From Mikania micrantha (Eukaryota > Streptophyta > Magnoliopsida > Asterales > Asteraceae), in assembly GCA_009363875.1 (NCBI GenBank), contig CM018694.1, positions 33,551,415 through 33,615,414 on the forward strand: 64,000 bases of DNA. Reading direction: 5' to 3'. The translations under genes were made by a program, and so were the position numbers. The first letter of the stretch is position 1. Each line of letters starts with the position of its first letter. The notes below the pieces were generated by a model. The model was given only the letters and a program-made list of their open reading frames with translations, was not told where the DNA came from and made no database searches. Shown here one piece after another: positions 31,260 to 42,358 of this stretch.

Positions 31260-34200
31260 AACTTGGAGTGACCGTAGTAAATAATTGTGGGTACTTAAGC
31301 TTCATCTGATCTTCCCGCTCCCATGTGAATTCTGGACCCCGCTTCGATTCCCAACGTACTTTGACAATTGGAATTCTACTGCGTTTGAGCTGTTTAACCT
31401 CACGATCCATTATCTCCACTGGTTTTTCAACGAAGTGCATGGTATCATCGATACGAATGTCATCGAGTGGTACCTGAAGATCTTGATCAGCTAAGCACTT
31501 TCTTAGATTGGACACGTGGAACGTCGGGTGCACATTACTAAGTTCAGGAGGAAGTTCTAATTTGTAAGCAACCTTCCCGATCCGTTCAAGGATCTTAAAA
31601 GGGCCAACGTATCGTGGAGCAAGCTTCCCCTTCTTCCCAAATCGAACAACGCCTTTCCAAGGCGACACTTTAAGCAATACCATATCTCCCACTTCAAACT
31701 CCAAAGGTTTTCTTCTTTTATCCGCGTAGCTCTTCTGTCGACTGCGAGCGGCTAACAGATTGTCACGGATCTGGCGGATCTTGTCAGTCGTTTCCTGAAT
31801 AATCTCAGGACCAGTAATCTGTGCATCGCCGACCTCGGTCCAACAAATAGGTGACCGACATTTCCTGCCATAAAGAGCTTCGAACGGCGCCATACCAATG
31901 CTCGCGTGATAACTGTTGTTATACGAGAACTCAACCAATGGTAGATGGCTATCCCAATTGCCACCAAAATCGATGACACAAGCTCTTAACATATCTTCCA
32001 ATGTTTGAATCGTTCGCTCCGTTTGACCATCCGTTTGAGGATGATAAGCAGTGCTAAGATCCAGTCTTGTTCCAAAAGCTTCATGAAGTGATTCCCAAAA
32101 TCGTGCCGTGAAACGAGCATCACGGTCCGATATTATGCTTAAGGGAATGCCATGTCGGCTAATGATCTCATCAATGTAGATACGAGCTAACTTCCGCACA
32201 GTGTAAGTTTCGCGTATCGGTAAGAAATGAGCCGACTTGGTCAATCTGTCAACAATCACCCAGATACTATCCTTACCGTTTGCGGTTCGTGGGAGTTTAG
32301 TAATGAAATCCATGGAGATATTCTCCCACTTCCACATCGGTATTTCTGGTTGTAATAACAATCCTGAAGGTCGCTGATGTTCTGCCTTGACTTTAGCACA
32401 GTTAAGGCACTTAGACACATATTCAGCAATATCCTTCTTCATTCCAGGCCACCAGTACAAGCCCCTAAGGTCTTGATACATCTTGTCAGAACCTGGATGG
32501 ATCGAGTAACGAGACTTATGAGCTTCATTCATAATAATCATCCTGAGATCACCTCGGTTCGGTATCCACAACCGATTCAAGTAATACATCAAACCATCAT
32601 CCTTAGTTTCCAATAAAATTTCAGCCCCGCAGGACATCTCATTTTTCAAGTCATCTTGAGCTAATGAGTGTTGTTGGGCCGTGAGAACATCATTTCGGAG
32701 ATTATTGTGCACTCGGACACTATGGATTTGAACTTGACTCTTGCGACTAAGCGCGTCTGCTACTACATTCGCCTTACCAGGATGGTAGCGAATTTCACAG
32801 TCATAATCATTCAACAGTTCAACCCATCTCCGTTGTCTCATGTTGAGCTCTTTCTGATTCAAAATGTGTTGCAAACTTTTGTGATCAGTAAAGACTACAC
32901 ACTTCGTGCCATAAAGATAATGTCTCCATATCTTCAAAGCAAACACGACTGCACCAAGTTCCAAGTCGTGCGTAGTGTAGTTCTTCTCATGAATCTTCAA
33001 TTGTCTTGATGCATAAGCCACAACCTTTCCCCGTTGCATGAGAACACAACCGAGACCTAAGTTGGATGCATCACAATAGACTACAAAATCATCATTTCCA
33101 TCAGGCAGTGTCAAGACAGGAGCATCACAAAGTTTCTGCTTCAGAGTCTGAAATGCCTCTTCTTGCTTTGGTCCCCACTCGTATGGCCTATTTTTCTGAG
33201 TCAAAGCAGTGAGAGGGACAGCAATTCTGGAGAAGTTCGATATGAACCGCCGATAGTAACCGGCAAGTCCAAGGAACGATCGAATCTCCGTCGGTGTCTT
33301 CGGTGTACTCCAATTCTTCACAGCATCAATCTTTGCAGGATCCACGTGTACACCATTTGCATTGACTATGTGTCCCAAGAATTGAACTTCCTTAAGCCAG
33401 AATTCACATTTAGAGAATTTGGCATACAGTCGTTCTTCTCTTAGGATCTCCAGAACCAACTTAAGGTGTTTCTCGTGTTCTTCCTTAGTCTTTGAGTAAA
33501 TTAGAATGTCATCAATGAATACAATCACAAATTTATCCAAGTATGGCCTGCAAACCCGGTTCATGAGGTCCATGAAAACCGCAGGTGCGTTGGTAAGGCC
33601 GAAGGGCATTACCAGAAATTCATAGTGGCCATATCTTGTTCTGAAAGCAGTCTTGGGAATATCATCATCATGTACGCGAAGCTGATGATACCCAGACCTA
33701 AGATCGATCTTTGAAAACCATGCCGAGCCCTGAAGCTGATCGAAAAGGTCATCGATACGCGGCAGTGGATATCGATTCTTAATGGTGAGTTTGTTCAATT
33801 CACGGTAATCGATGCACATTCGGAATGACCCGTCCTTTTTCTTGACAAACAAGACCGGTGCACCCCATGGTGAATGGCTCGGACGAATGAATCCTTTATC
33901 GGTAAGTTCTTGCAACTGGCTCGCCAACTCTTGCAACTCCGAAGGCGCAAGTCTGTAGGGAGCTTTGGCTACTGGGTTCGCACCAGGTACTAAGTCAATC
34001 CGGAACTCAACTTGGCGTTCTGGTGGAAGACCCGGCAAATCATCTGGAAATACTTCTGGAAAATCTCGTATCACCGGAACATCTTCAATTCTATTCTCTT
34101 TCTCTTTCTTCTCCACAATGTGTGCTAAGAAGGCTATACATTTCTTTCTAAGGTACTTGTGTGCTTTAGTGCAAGACATCAGCTTAAGACCTTTACTAGC

Positions 34201-34659
34201 AGTTTCTCCAAATATTCTCAAAGTCTCACCCGAAGGTAAAGGAATACGAATATATTTCTCATGACAAACAATCTCCGCTCTGTGGGTGGCTAACCAGTCC
34301 ATGCCTATGATAACATCAAAGCTACCAAGATGCATAGGTATAAGATCAATTGGGAAAACGTGATCATTTAAGTTCACCGTACATCCAACTATAATAGTGT
34401 CAATATCAATAGTGTTCCCGTCAGCCACTTCCACGTTAAACGGTTTATCTAAGTATGTACGTGTTCTACCAAGCAAGCATTCAAAATCATATGAAACAAA
34501 ACTCCTATCGGCACCAGAATCAAACAAGACAGATGCATAAGAGTTGTTGATCAGAAATGTACCGTTGACCACGTCCTGATTGGCTTGAGCAGCTGGAGCA
34601 TTCAGTTGGAAAGCCCGCCTCTTGCCACCCTCTGATTGTTCCCGATCAACTTTGGGCAT
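31258..34659 (-). CDS. E2 pol polyprotein (protease-RT-RNase H-integrase-chromodomain)
   Basis: 1133 codons. The true coding match begins near codon 16 (RAFQLNAPAAQANQ); the first residues are out-of-frame gag sequence, so the annotated start is artificial. Protease motif SVLFDSGADRSF (about residue 45), RT SKIDLRSGYHQL and FIDDILIYSKTK (about 285-380), RNase H VVYCDASNLGLGCVL and FTDHKSLQHIL (about 530-630), integrase zinc domain and DDE core (MDFITKLPR; SIISDRDARFTA; GQTERTIQTLED; about 700-900), and a chromodomain-like tail (MDREVKQLKRSRIPIVKVRW; about 1075 on). All catalytic residues seem present. E3 has the same junction in one frame, so the frame change here is probably a one-base deletion near 34612. 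Confidence 0.95.
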   Translation of the reverse strand: MPKVDREQSEGGKRRAFQLNAPAAQANQDVVNGTFLINNSYASVLFDSGADRSFVSYDFECLLGRTRTYLDKPFNVEVADGNTIDIDTIIVGCTVNLNDHVFPIDLIPMHLGSFDVIIGMDWLATHRAEIVCHEKYIRIPLPSGETLRIFGETASKGLKLMSCTKAHKYLRKKCIAFLAHIVEKKEKENRIEDVPVIRDFPEVFPDDLPGLPPERQVEFRIDLVPGANPVAKAPYRLAPSELQELASQLQELTDKGFIRPSHSPWGAPVLFVKKKDGSFRMCIDYRELNKLTIKNRYPLPRIDDLFDQLQGSAWFSKIDLRSGYHQLRVHDDDIPKTAFRTRYGHYEFLVMPFGLTNAPAVFMDLMNRVCRPYLDKFVIVFIDDILIYSKTKEEHEKHLKLVLEILREERLYAKFSKCEFWLKEVQFLGHIVNANGVHVDPAKIDAVKNWSTPKTPTEIRSFLGLAGYYRRFISNFSRIAVPLTALTQKNRPYEWGPKQEEAFQTLKQKLCDAPVLTLPDGNDDFVVYCDASNLGLGCVLMQRGKVVAYASRQLKIHEKNYTTHDLELGAVVFALKIWRHYLYGTKCVVFTDHKSLQHILNQKELNMRQRRWVELLNDYDCEIRYHPGKANVVADALSRKSQVQIHSVRVHNNLRNDVLTAQQHSLAQDDLKNEMSCGAEILLETKDDGLMYYLNRLWIPNRGDLRMIIMNEAHKSRYSIHPGSDKMYQDLRGLYWWPGMKKDIAEYVSKCLNCAKVKAEHQRPSGLLLQPEIPMWKWENISMDFITKLPRTANGKDSIWVIVDRLTKSAHFLPIRETYTVRKLARIYIDEIISRHGIPLSIISDRDARFTARFWESLHEAFGTRLDLSTAYHPQTDGQTERTIQTLEDMLRACVIDFGGNWDSHLPLVEFSYNNSYHASIGMAPFEALYGRKCRSPICWTEVGDAQITGPEIIQETTDKIRQIRDNLLAARSRQKSYADKRRKPLEFEVGDMVLLKVSPWKGVVRFGKKGKLAPRYVGPFKILERIGKVAYKLELPPELSNVHPTFHVSNLRKCLADQDLQVPLDDIRIDDTMHFVEKPVEIMDREVKQLKRSRIPIVKVRWESKRGPEFTWEREDQMKLKYPQLFTTVTPS

Positions 34660-35819
34660 TGATTCCTGAAATGACCCACCTCACCACACTCATAACAGGC
34701 TCTTGCCTGCGCCTGAGGTACCTGGCGAACGGGTACAGCTGGAATAGGTTGTGCAGGAGGAGCTGGCAATGCAAGCGGTGCATGCTGCATCCTTTGTGCT
34801 TGCAGTGCACTCCGACAAACATTAGCAAAGTGACCAAACTTGCCGCAGTTGTTGCAGACGCGACATGGCAAATTTGGTGCATGATGATAACGGCAGGTGT
34901 TACACTGAGGAGTGTTCCCAGTGAAATTCCTAGCAGTTGAATTGTTTGATGATTGCTGCGCAGACTTAGCAGCAGGAGCAGTGACCATGAAGTTTCTGGT
35001 CTTTCTCTTCTTGTTGCTGCTTTTGGATGAACTAGCAGCTTCAGACTTGACTTCAGCTTTGACTTCCTTTGCAGTAGTCTTGGTGTCAGTCTTCTTGTAA
35101 CCTTTCCTAGTAAGTGTTCCATTCCTCACATGATTGTCAGTAAGAGTTGCAGATAATCGGATCGCAGCCTCAAGTGTTTTGGGATTGCTCCCGTAGACTG
35201 TATCCTGAATCTGCACCGGCAGCCCGCCGATATACTTCTCAATCGCCCTCTCCAAGGGTGTCACCATATGAGGCACTAGCAGACTATACTCATGGAATTG
35301 AGTATTGTAGATGACGTTCTCGCCACTATCTTGTTTGAGTTCCCAGAACTCAGTCTCCAGTTTCCTCATCTCGCTTCTAGGACAGAATTCAGTGGTCATC
35401 AGATTCTTGACCTCTGTCCATGTCAGTGCTAAGGCAGCATCCACTCCCCTAGTTCGCTTTTCCCCGTTCCACCAAGTCAGTGCTCTCTTTTGGAAAACAC
35501 TGGTGGCATAGCGAACTTTCAGATTTTCAGGGCATTCGCTGTTGATGAAGGTGTTCTCCATACTCTCGAACCACTGCAGCAGACCAGTGGCTGATTCAGC
35601 ACCCGTAAATTTCAGGGGATTGCAGGAATTGAAGTGTTTGAATGTGCAAGTTGTCTGGTTTGCACCACCTCGATTCTGATTAATGTTCTGGTTAGCCTGA
35701 GTCAGTTGGCTCACCAATCCAGAAATAAGTGTAGCTAACTCTTGTATGCCGGAGTTGGCATTACTGTTGTTAGCTTCCCCATTGTTCGAGTCATCTTCGT
35801 TGTGACGGCGAGGTGGCAT
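34602..35819 (-). CDS. E2 gag
   Basis: 405 codons, starting MPPRRHNEDDSNN, the start type also seen in E1 and E5. The capsid domain includes FTGAESATGLLQWFESMENT and RALTWWNGEKRTRG. It is followed by a basic Lys/Ser linker, a CX2C-type HHC motif (CNTCRYHHAPNLPC), and two CCHC knuckles (CNNCGKFGHFANVC and CYECGEVGHFRNQC), both intact. It ends ARGGLSN, 58 nt into the pol ORF and in another frame. Gag forms the particle and binds RNA. Upstream is a 1.5-kb leader with three covarying modules. Confidence 0.94.
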   Translation of the reverse strand: MPPRRHNEDDSNNGEANNSNANSGIQELATLISGLVSQLTQANQNINQNRGGANQTTCTFKHFNSCNPLKFTGAESATGLLQWFESMENTFINSECPENLKVRYATSVFQKRALTWWNGEKRTRGVDAALALTWTEVKNLMTTEFCPRSEMRKLETEFWELKQDSGENVIYNTQFHEYSLLVPHMVTPLERAIEKYIGGLPVQIQDTVYGSNPKTLEAAIRLSATLTDNHVRNGTLTRKGYKKTDTKTTAKEVKAEVKSEAASSSKSSNKKRKTRNFMVTAPAAKSAQQSSNNSTARNFTGNTPQCNTCRYHHAPNLPCRVCNNCGKFGHFANVCRSALQAQRMQHAPLALPAPPAQPIPAVPVRQVPQAQARACYECGEVGHFRNQCPKLIGNNQRVARGGLSN

Positions 35820-36077
35820 GTTTCTGAAGGAAATAGAAACATGTTACTACCGTTTACAACGTAAGTCATACAAACAATGGTCAATTGAGTTTATTTTAAA
35901 CAGTTAGGATTACATATAGGAACTATATTTATTTCCTATCTGTTATTTAAACTCATAATGTCTATAAATTTGCCTATTATCATTCTAAGTGTCCTAGTTG
36001 GTCATAACTAGTGTTAGCTAACTATTTCCTAGATCCTATACGTTCTTCACTCTATACTAACACTGACAACCTCCCAA

Positions 36078-36161
36078 TGCAATGCAACAAGCTTATATAT
36101 AGGGCATATGCAGAGGTAGATCGCAATCTCCCCTACACCGTCCCACCACCGTTCCATTGCA
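36078..36161 (-). other. Covarying module, third copy in E2 leader
   Basis: Closed by TGCAATGCAAC and GTTCCATTGCA (10 of 11 pairs). The sense inner hairpin AGAT-TGCG-ATCT differs from the CAGT/ACTG of the other leader copies but still pairs. Confidence 0.85.
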
Positions 36162-36801
36162 CCACGATTATGCCCTTGCTAGTGTGTAGAGTGTGTCATG
36201 TACTTCACCACAAATCTCACTTCACACACCTTATCCTTAGTAGGATAATTTTGAGTGAAGTGATCTCTAGTTCCCTTGGACAATTAGGTTTACCTAATGT
36301 CTAAGTTCACCTGACATGTAGGCTTGCCTATTTCTAAGTTCACCTAATGTCTAAGTTCACCTGACATTAAGTTTCCCCCAATTGTCTAAGTTCACTAAAA
36401 TCCATATCAATTCCAATGTCAATAATCATCATTAAGGGTTCATATCATCACGAAGTGCTCTTATTGTCACTAAGCGTTCATATCCTCCCTATAGTTTATT
36501 CTCATCAAGTGTCCATACCATCACTAAGTGTTAGTATCATCACTATGCGTTTATATTATCATCAAGTGTCTATACCATCACCCAAGTCCATATCACATCA
36601 CTAATCGCTCATTATCGTTCATTAATCCTATGCACCCTACGTGTCCAATCCGTATGTTTTTATAAGGGAATTTATAAGTGTTTATCAAGTGTGATCATCC
36701 AAAGTGTCAATCCAAACCAACCTTAACCAACAGACCATCAACATCCATCTCACAATAATTCCTAGTAATATCCTAAGTTCCTGACACTGACAGACTCCCA
36801 A

Positions 36802-37112
36802 TATGCTACAAATGGTATATGTATAGGGCATATGTAGGGGTCAGTCGCAACTGCCCCAGCCACCGTCCCACCACCTTTGTAGTATACCACGAGTGTGTCC
36901 TTGTCTGGAGTTTATAGATCAAACAGATAATTTTCCTAAAACAGATAATTCCTAAGCAATCAGTTTCCTAAGCAAATAATTTCCCAAACGGGTAGTTCCC
37001 ACATTCTTCAATACTGACATCCACCTAATGTACCGTAAATGGTATATATATAGGGCATATGTAAGGGTCAGTCGCAACTGCCCTAGCCAACGTCCCACCA
37101 CCTTTACGATAC
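36802..37112 (-). other. Pair of covarying modules in E2 leader
   Basis: Copies at 36802-36886 (closed by TATGCTACAAA/TTTGTAGTATA) and 37030-37112 (closed by GTACCGTAAA/TTTACGATAC), spaced 228 bp. They are the counterparts of the E3 leader pair at 6946-7254. Confidence 0.85.
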
Positions 37113-40100
37113 ACCACGTGTATGTCCTTATCGAATCATTAGGGCACAAGTAGAACAAGAAATTTATAATCAGCATATTTATATCAAATGTATAACAGGG
37201 TTTCAATTAACATGTAATAAACACATAAGCATGAAATCCTGAATATACTAACTAGTGTATGAATTTAATTCATACTAGGGTATCCTATGGTTATAGACTA
37301 GGTCAACCATTTCTAGTAACCTAATTCCCTATAACCCAGGCTCTGATACCAATCTGTAACACCCCGACCGACGGCGGAATCATCGGGATGCCACGAGGGA
37401 TGTGTAGATTGTTCACAAGCTCATGGGCATCTAAATCATGTCATCATATATCATTTAATCAACCACAATAATTACACAAAAATCATGTTCATCATGAATC
37501 AAATACATCAAATACACAAAAGATTTAGTTAAACTAACTAAACTCTAATCTCCAGAAATTTAGTTAATTAACTAAGTCCAAGAATCCTATATGATGATGA
37601 TGTCCAAAATAGAAGAGATCATCCTCTTCATCCTACTTGTCTCCATCACCTGAAACATGTAAGAAATCAAGTGTCAACTACAAAAGTAGTTGGTGAGTAA
37701 TCATAAGTTTTTATATTAAAAAAAATGTTTTAGTAAAAATGAGTTTGAAAGTTTATGCTTAAAATGGTTTTATAAAAATGCTTTGTTTAAAACGGGTATA
37801 AAACTTATGATCTTCTTGAGAATATCCATATGAATACCTGTATGAGATAATCCAACTCACATCCATCAATTCCATAGTCAAACACATACACAATCACATA
37901 ACCACATCACCAAATCAATCATAACCAATCACAAATAATCATAATCAAATATAAGCAATCAATCCACAACAAATCAACCAAACTCAATCAATCATATTCT
38001 CAATCAATGTTCGTGACTATACATGATTCCTTATGTATTTAACATAAGTTAGATACATGAATCATGGAGTGGTCGCTAACCACGTGACAATACATGAAGT
38101 CAAAGCAATTAACCGAAGTCAAGAGCAATACTTCACGGATGTGGAAACCCTCCACGTGACAATACATGAAGTCAAAACAATTAACCGAAGTTAAGAGTAA
38201 TGATTCACGGATGTGGAAATCATCCACGTGACAATACATGTAATCTTTGTTATTGACCTAAGTCAATAACAATGTTTACACGGATATAAAAGAATAATAG
38301 ATAACCCAATAATAATAATAATTTCAAATGTGAATATCATATTGATAAACAGGTATTAACCTTGTGTTATCAAATAATATTTAAACCGGTATACATGTTT
38401 CACCTCCGAGTTTTAAAACTAAAACAGTTTAAAGAAAGGGAGGTTATGAGAACTCACCTGTAGTCCTTAGATTATGTATTCCCGTATTATGCGCGCTCGT
38501 GTATGTAAACTCGAGGTCAACTCAACTATCTGTAATTCAATACGTGTTCGCGTTCATAAGTATAAGTGGTTTATTTGTCATTGAGTGTCTATAGGTGTTT
38601 ATTTCTTAACTGGATAACTATAAGTGGTTATTTTAATTTCACTAAGTGCTTCACTTACTTAGTTTATCTTAACTAAGTTAAGTAAAACAATTAGGAACTT
38701 TATAATCAACCTTTATAAAATTTAATCTAACTTGTTAGTGTTATCTTATTTGATAACAATACTAGGTTATGAGATCTTAGGTATATTTTTCATAGATATT
38801 TATGTTTAAGATATTAGCCCTAGATATACTCATATCAATATATTTATCATCTCTTGCATGTGTAGTCTAGATGAAAATCCTCTTTTAAGTCATTGTCATC
38901 CCGTTTATGTTCGTGAATTTACATCCAAGTTATGTCCATAAAATATTCTCATTATATAAATTCTCATATTGATTGATGAAAGGTGGCAATTTAATTATCC
39001 TTGTGCATGCATGGTTATTTATCTATGTATGTATACATATGTTGTTGATCCCACTTGCCCTTAAACCATCCGTTTAACATTTTTGAGTTCGGTTACCATT
39101 AGGGGCAGCGAACCTCTTTAGATTATGGCCTAAGGTTCGTGACCCATGCATGCTTAGGGTTCGGCCAGAAGGTGGACCAGCATGGAAGGGTTCGCTGGTC
39201 CTCTTTGGTTCGGCACATAGCAGGCTCGCGAGGAGGGTTCGGCCACAACAAAAGAGGTAGGGTTCGTTGGCCAAAACAATTACCGAGGGTTCGTGAGTGA
39301 TGCAGCTAGGGTTCGTGGTCGAAGAGGAAGGCTCGTGGCTGCATAGGGTTCGCTGGTGGCGGCCTATAGTTCGGCAGATGCAACAGCAGGGTTCGTTTCA
39401 GGCTGTGAGAGGGAGGGTTCGGCTGAAACTTCGCCACCCTAGTTCCCGCCCACAGGGTTCGTGAGGCCTTTAGGGTTCGTCCCCCACCTGCTGTGTTCGC
39501 CGGAGCACTGCTCATCCTCATCCTAGCCGCATTTTAGTGGTCTACGGTCCTCCCTAGTTTACCTCGACTCAACAACAACTCGGTTAAGACATTTCAACCA
39601 AAGATTATCATACTACATGATGGCTAACTCAATTAGGGTTTTCAAACCACAACCGAAAAGAAAAACCGGGTTTCTTACCTTTAAATCGTGTTCAACAGCT
39701 GGTTTCTTGGTATCCTCTTGTTCCTCTCGATCACGCGGTCGTGTAGGCTCCGAGATCTCGCAAATCCGTCGAGTAACGAACGCGGTAGGCTAGAGAGAAG
39801 ATGGAGAATGTGTGTGTGTGTTTTCTAGAGAGAGAAAGGGAGTTGTGAAAATGAAGACAAATGGTGGAGTCTTCCACCATTTAAATCAATCTCGTTTCCT
39901 CTCGTCTGGTCTCGTCTTTATCGCGATAATAAAAATATAGTTCGGTTTTGCTCGTTAAACGTATTTAAACATAAATTGTTTAAATAATATGATTTTATTG
40001 ATTTACTTGATTTATTTATACAATTCTTGTCTAGTAGAGTGATCTAGTTAATACGCGAGATGTAATAATATATTTAATGATTAAATTATTTTAAATAAAT

Positions 40101-40304
40101 TAATTTTCTTTAATTAAATATGTTTTAAATAAATTACATCATAATTCGCTTTCGTTACAATATTTTTAAATAATTATTTGATAAATTAAATCATTTCGAT
40201 TTAATTTAGGTTGTGATTCCTAATAAATATTTTTAGTTTTAATTTATTAAATTAATATCGTTCGATATTATTTAATTTATCTCGTCGAAACGCGTTACTC
40301 GCGT

Positions 40305-40463
40305 ACGTATTCGTAAAGATCGTCACCTTTCCGAATACAACGTTCATATCGTATTTCGATTCGATTGACGATTTATGGAATATTGTTTCAGAATATTATT
40401 CTTAATAATTATATTCGTGTGAATCGTCACTCACGCGAATACATTATTAAGTTAATATTTCTG
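40305..40463 (-). promoter_or_regulatory. GTGACGAT-loop hairpins in E2 5' LTR
   Basis: Same two hairpins as 30521-30679. In this LTR they lie upstream of the presumed promoter of the element. Confidence 0.75.
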
Positions 40464-40598
40464 AATCAACATTCGCGTCTAAATAATGATCGTAACCTCA
40501 CTTCGCGTAATTAATTTCCGTTATTTATTAACTTCAATATTATCATTCCCAAACCAAAAACCCACTAAACCCTAGTCACTGACACATCCATGATAGAC

Positions 40599-40673
40599 CG
40601 AAATATGCATATATATAGGGCATATGTAAGGGTCAGTCGCAACTGCCCTAGCCACCGTCCCACCGCTATTTCG
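40599..40673 (-). other. Covarying module in E2 5' LTR
   Basis: Identical to 30815-30889. Confidence 0.75.
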
Positions 40674-41007
40674 ATAAACCATGACCATGGGTCCTTAACT
40701 ACGTTTAGTAACCAGACTCAACCAACTCCTCATTCCATCTCAATCCATTCTCAGTCCAATAATCCCTCATTATCAGTGATAAGTAACCGCGATAAACACT
40801 GCGGGTCTGTTTAGTCGAATTACAACTAAACTTTCCGTGGTTTACGCGTACAATAAATTATAATCATGTATACCAGTAACAGTGATAATATCAGTAATAT
40901 CAATCAATAATTTCATAATCATTCGAAATAAATAAATCTCCAGTCGTAACAGTACAATCGTACGGATGTACGGACGTACGGACAACTGAAAGTACTGTGA
41001 TGTTACA

Positions 41008-42206
41008 GGAAGAGCCAAAGCAGCATTGTTGACTGCTTGATTAGGAGTCATCCTACAGTATTGGACCCAATGGCCCTTTCTTCCACATCCTGTGCAATGT
41101 TTACACGAAGCGTCAGCCGGGTGATGATACTGACACTTGGCACACAAAGGAAACGTGCCAGTGTAAGGCTTGCGGTTGGGGTTTTGTGGTGCTGCTGTTA
41201 CTTGTTGGAGAGGTGTGGCCACCGTGTAGTTCTTGATGGTCTTCTGTTTCTTCTTCTGATGGTGGTGGGGTTTCTTGGAAGACTCAGACTTGTTCTTGCT
41301 GGGTTCAGCCTCCTTCTTTAGAGTTCCAGAGGCTACCATAAGATCAGTGAGTTTCCCAGACAGTCTCACTGCAGATTCAACAGTAGTAGGGTTGGCTGAA
41401 ACAACCATGCCCTGAATGCAAGCGGGAAGTCCACCTACATAACAGTCTATCCTTTTCTCCAAAGTTGGTACCATGTCAGGTACCAAAGCAATCAACTCGT
41501 GGTAACGAGTTGTGTACCCCATGTGATCCGCTCCCTTCATCACATGGTTGGATAGTTCAACCTCCAATTTCTGCAGCTCGTTCTTGGGACAGAACTCTGT
41601 TCGCAGCAGTGTCTTGAAATCTTCCCATGGCATGGCCATGGCTTCTTCTCTTCCTCGAGCATTAATCTGACCGTTCCACCAGGTCAGAGCCCGTTTGTTG
41701 AATGTTCCCGCTGAGTAACGGACCTTGTGGTGTTCGGGGCAGCTGCAAAGATCCAACGTTGCCTCGATCTTCTCAATCCATTGGATTAGTCCAACGGCAC
41801 CTTCAGACCCACTAAAACTGGGTGGTTTACATCCTACGAAGGACTTGTAGGAGTAGTGAGATGAATCTCCAGTGTTTCCACTGGCTTCCCCTGATGTGTT
41901 GCCAGTATTGAGGATCTCATTACGAAGACGAAGGAACATCTCCGGTATAGCTTCTTTCATCTGATTCGTCATCTGGCTACTCAGTAACGTCACCAGAGCG
42001 ATAGTAGCAGGATCCATGGTCGGTACCGTGCCTGAACCAGATGCTTGAGTAATCAATGGAGGAGGGGGAGGAGGAGGTGGAGGAGGTGGTGGTGGAGAGT
42101 CATTCGGAGACGGTGTGGAGGAGTGTGGAGCCAAGTCTTGAGGTGGTAGCTGTATCAAGGGAGGTTGTCTTCGTGGAGGCATTCTGATCATAACCAATAA
42201 AGTCAT
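41008..42206 (-). CDS. E1 gag, N-terminal part (split by E2)
   Basis: About 398 codons up to the E2 junction. The apparent start at 42206 (MTLLVMIRMPPRR) may be upstream of the real one at MPPRRQPPL. A poly-proline run near the N terminus is encoded at about 42055-42095. The capsid domain includes FSGSEGAVGLIQWIEKIEAT and RALTWWNGQINARG. Then come a basic Lys-rich linker and the CX2C motifs CAKCQYHHPADASC and CTGCGRKGHWVQYC. The frame reaches NNAALALP and, without E2 and one GGAAG, continues in frame into 27569 (PPANQNHGG). Residues read past 41008 are E2 LTR. Confidence 0.92.
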
Positions 42207-42358
42207 CGGTTAGTGTAATGATCGAATACAGAAGACAATATGCAAATAAGTCTTAAGTCCTATGTCATCTATATGCAGGGTCCCTAGGTTATAGTCTAGG
42301 CCAAACCATTTAAATAAGTGACCTATATTTCTCTATAACCATGGCTCTGATACCAATC
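42207..42358 (-). other. E1 primer-binding site and short leader
   Basis: Sense TGGTATCAGAGCC at 42343-42355, 3 bp from the 5' LTR. Only about 150 bp separate the LTR from gag, ten times less than in E2, and no module lies in this gap. Confidence 0.85.

Larger units (their letters stand above)
35820..37354 (-). other. E2 primer-binding site and 1.5-kb leader
   Basis: The sense primer site TGGTATCAGAGCC (37339-37351) lies 3 bp from the 5' LTR. The leader holds three covarying modules, a region of short repeats around CTAAGTTCACCTGACAT (about 36298-36395) and a stretch of degenerate ATCACTAAGTGT-type repeats (about 36425-36620). No ORF in it looks real. Confidence 0.85.
27570..41007 (-). mobile_element. 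E2: very young chromovirus
   Basis: 13,438 bp, minus strand, with LTRs 37355-41007 (5') and 27570-31223 (3') and GGAAG target duplications. I found only two differences between the LTRs: a missing base near 39650 (opposite 29866) and one substitution near 37917/28132. This is the last insertion in the nest. Gag and pol are both open but in different frames. It belongs to the same family as E3, which it faces in inverted orientation. Confidence 0.94.
37355..41007 (-). mobile_element. E2 5' LTR
   Basis: 3653 bp, nearly identical to 27570-31223. It contains the covarying module (40599-40673), GTGACGAT hairpins (40305-40463), TTTAAAT (39880-39886), GGTTCG tract (39085-39545) and G-box repeats (about 38082-38235). 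From the TATA-like site to the gag start the RNA leader would be about 4 kb. Confidence 0.93.

Noticed and set aside
37339..37351. tRNA gene fragment
   Set aside because: Only the 13-base complement of the initiator Met tRNA 3' end is present, in primer-site position next to an LTR.
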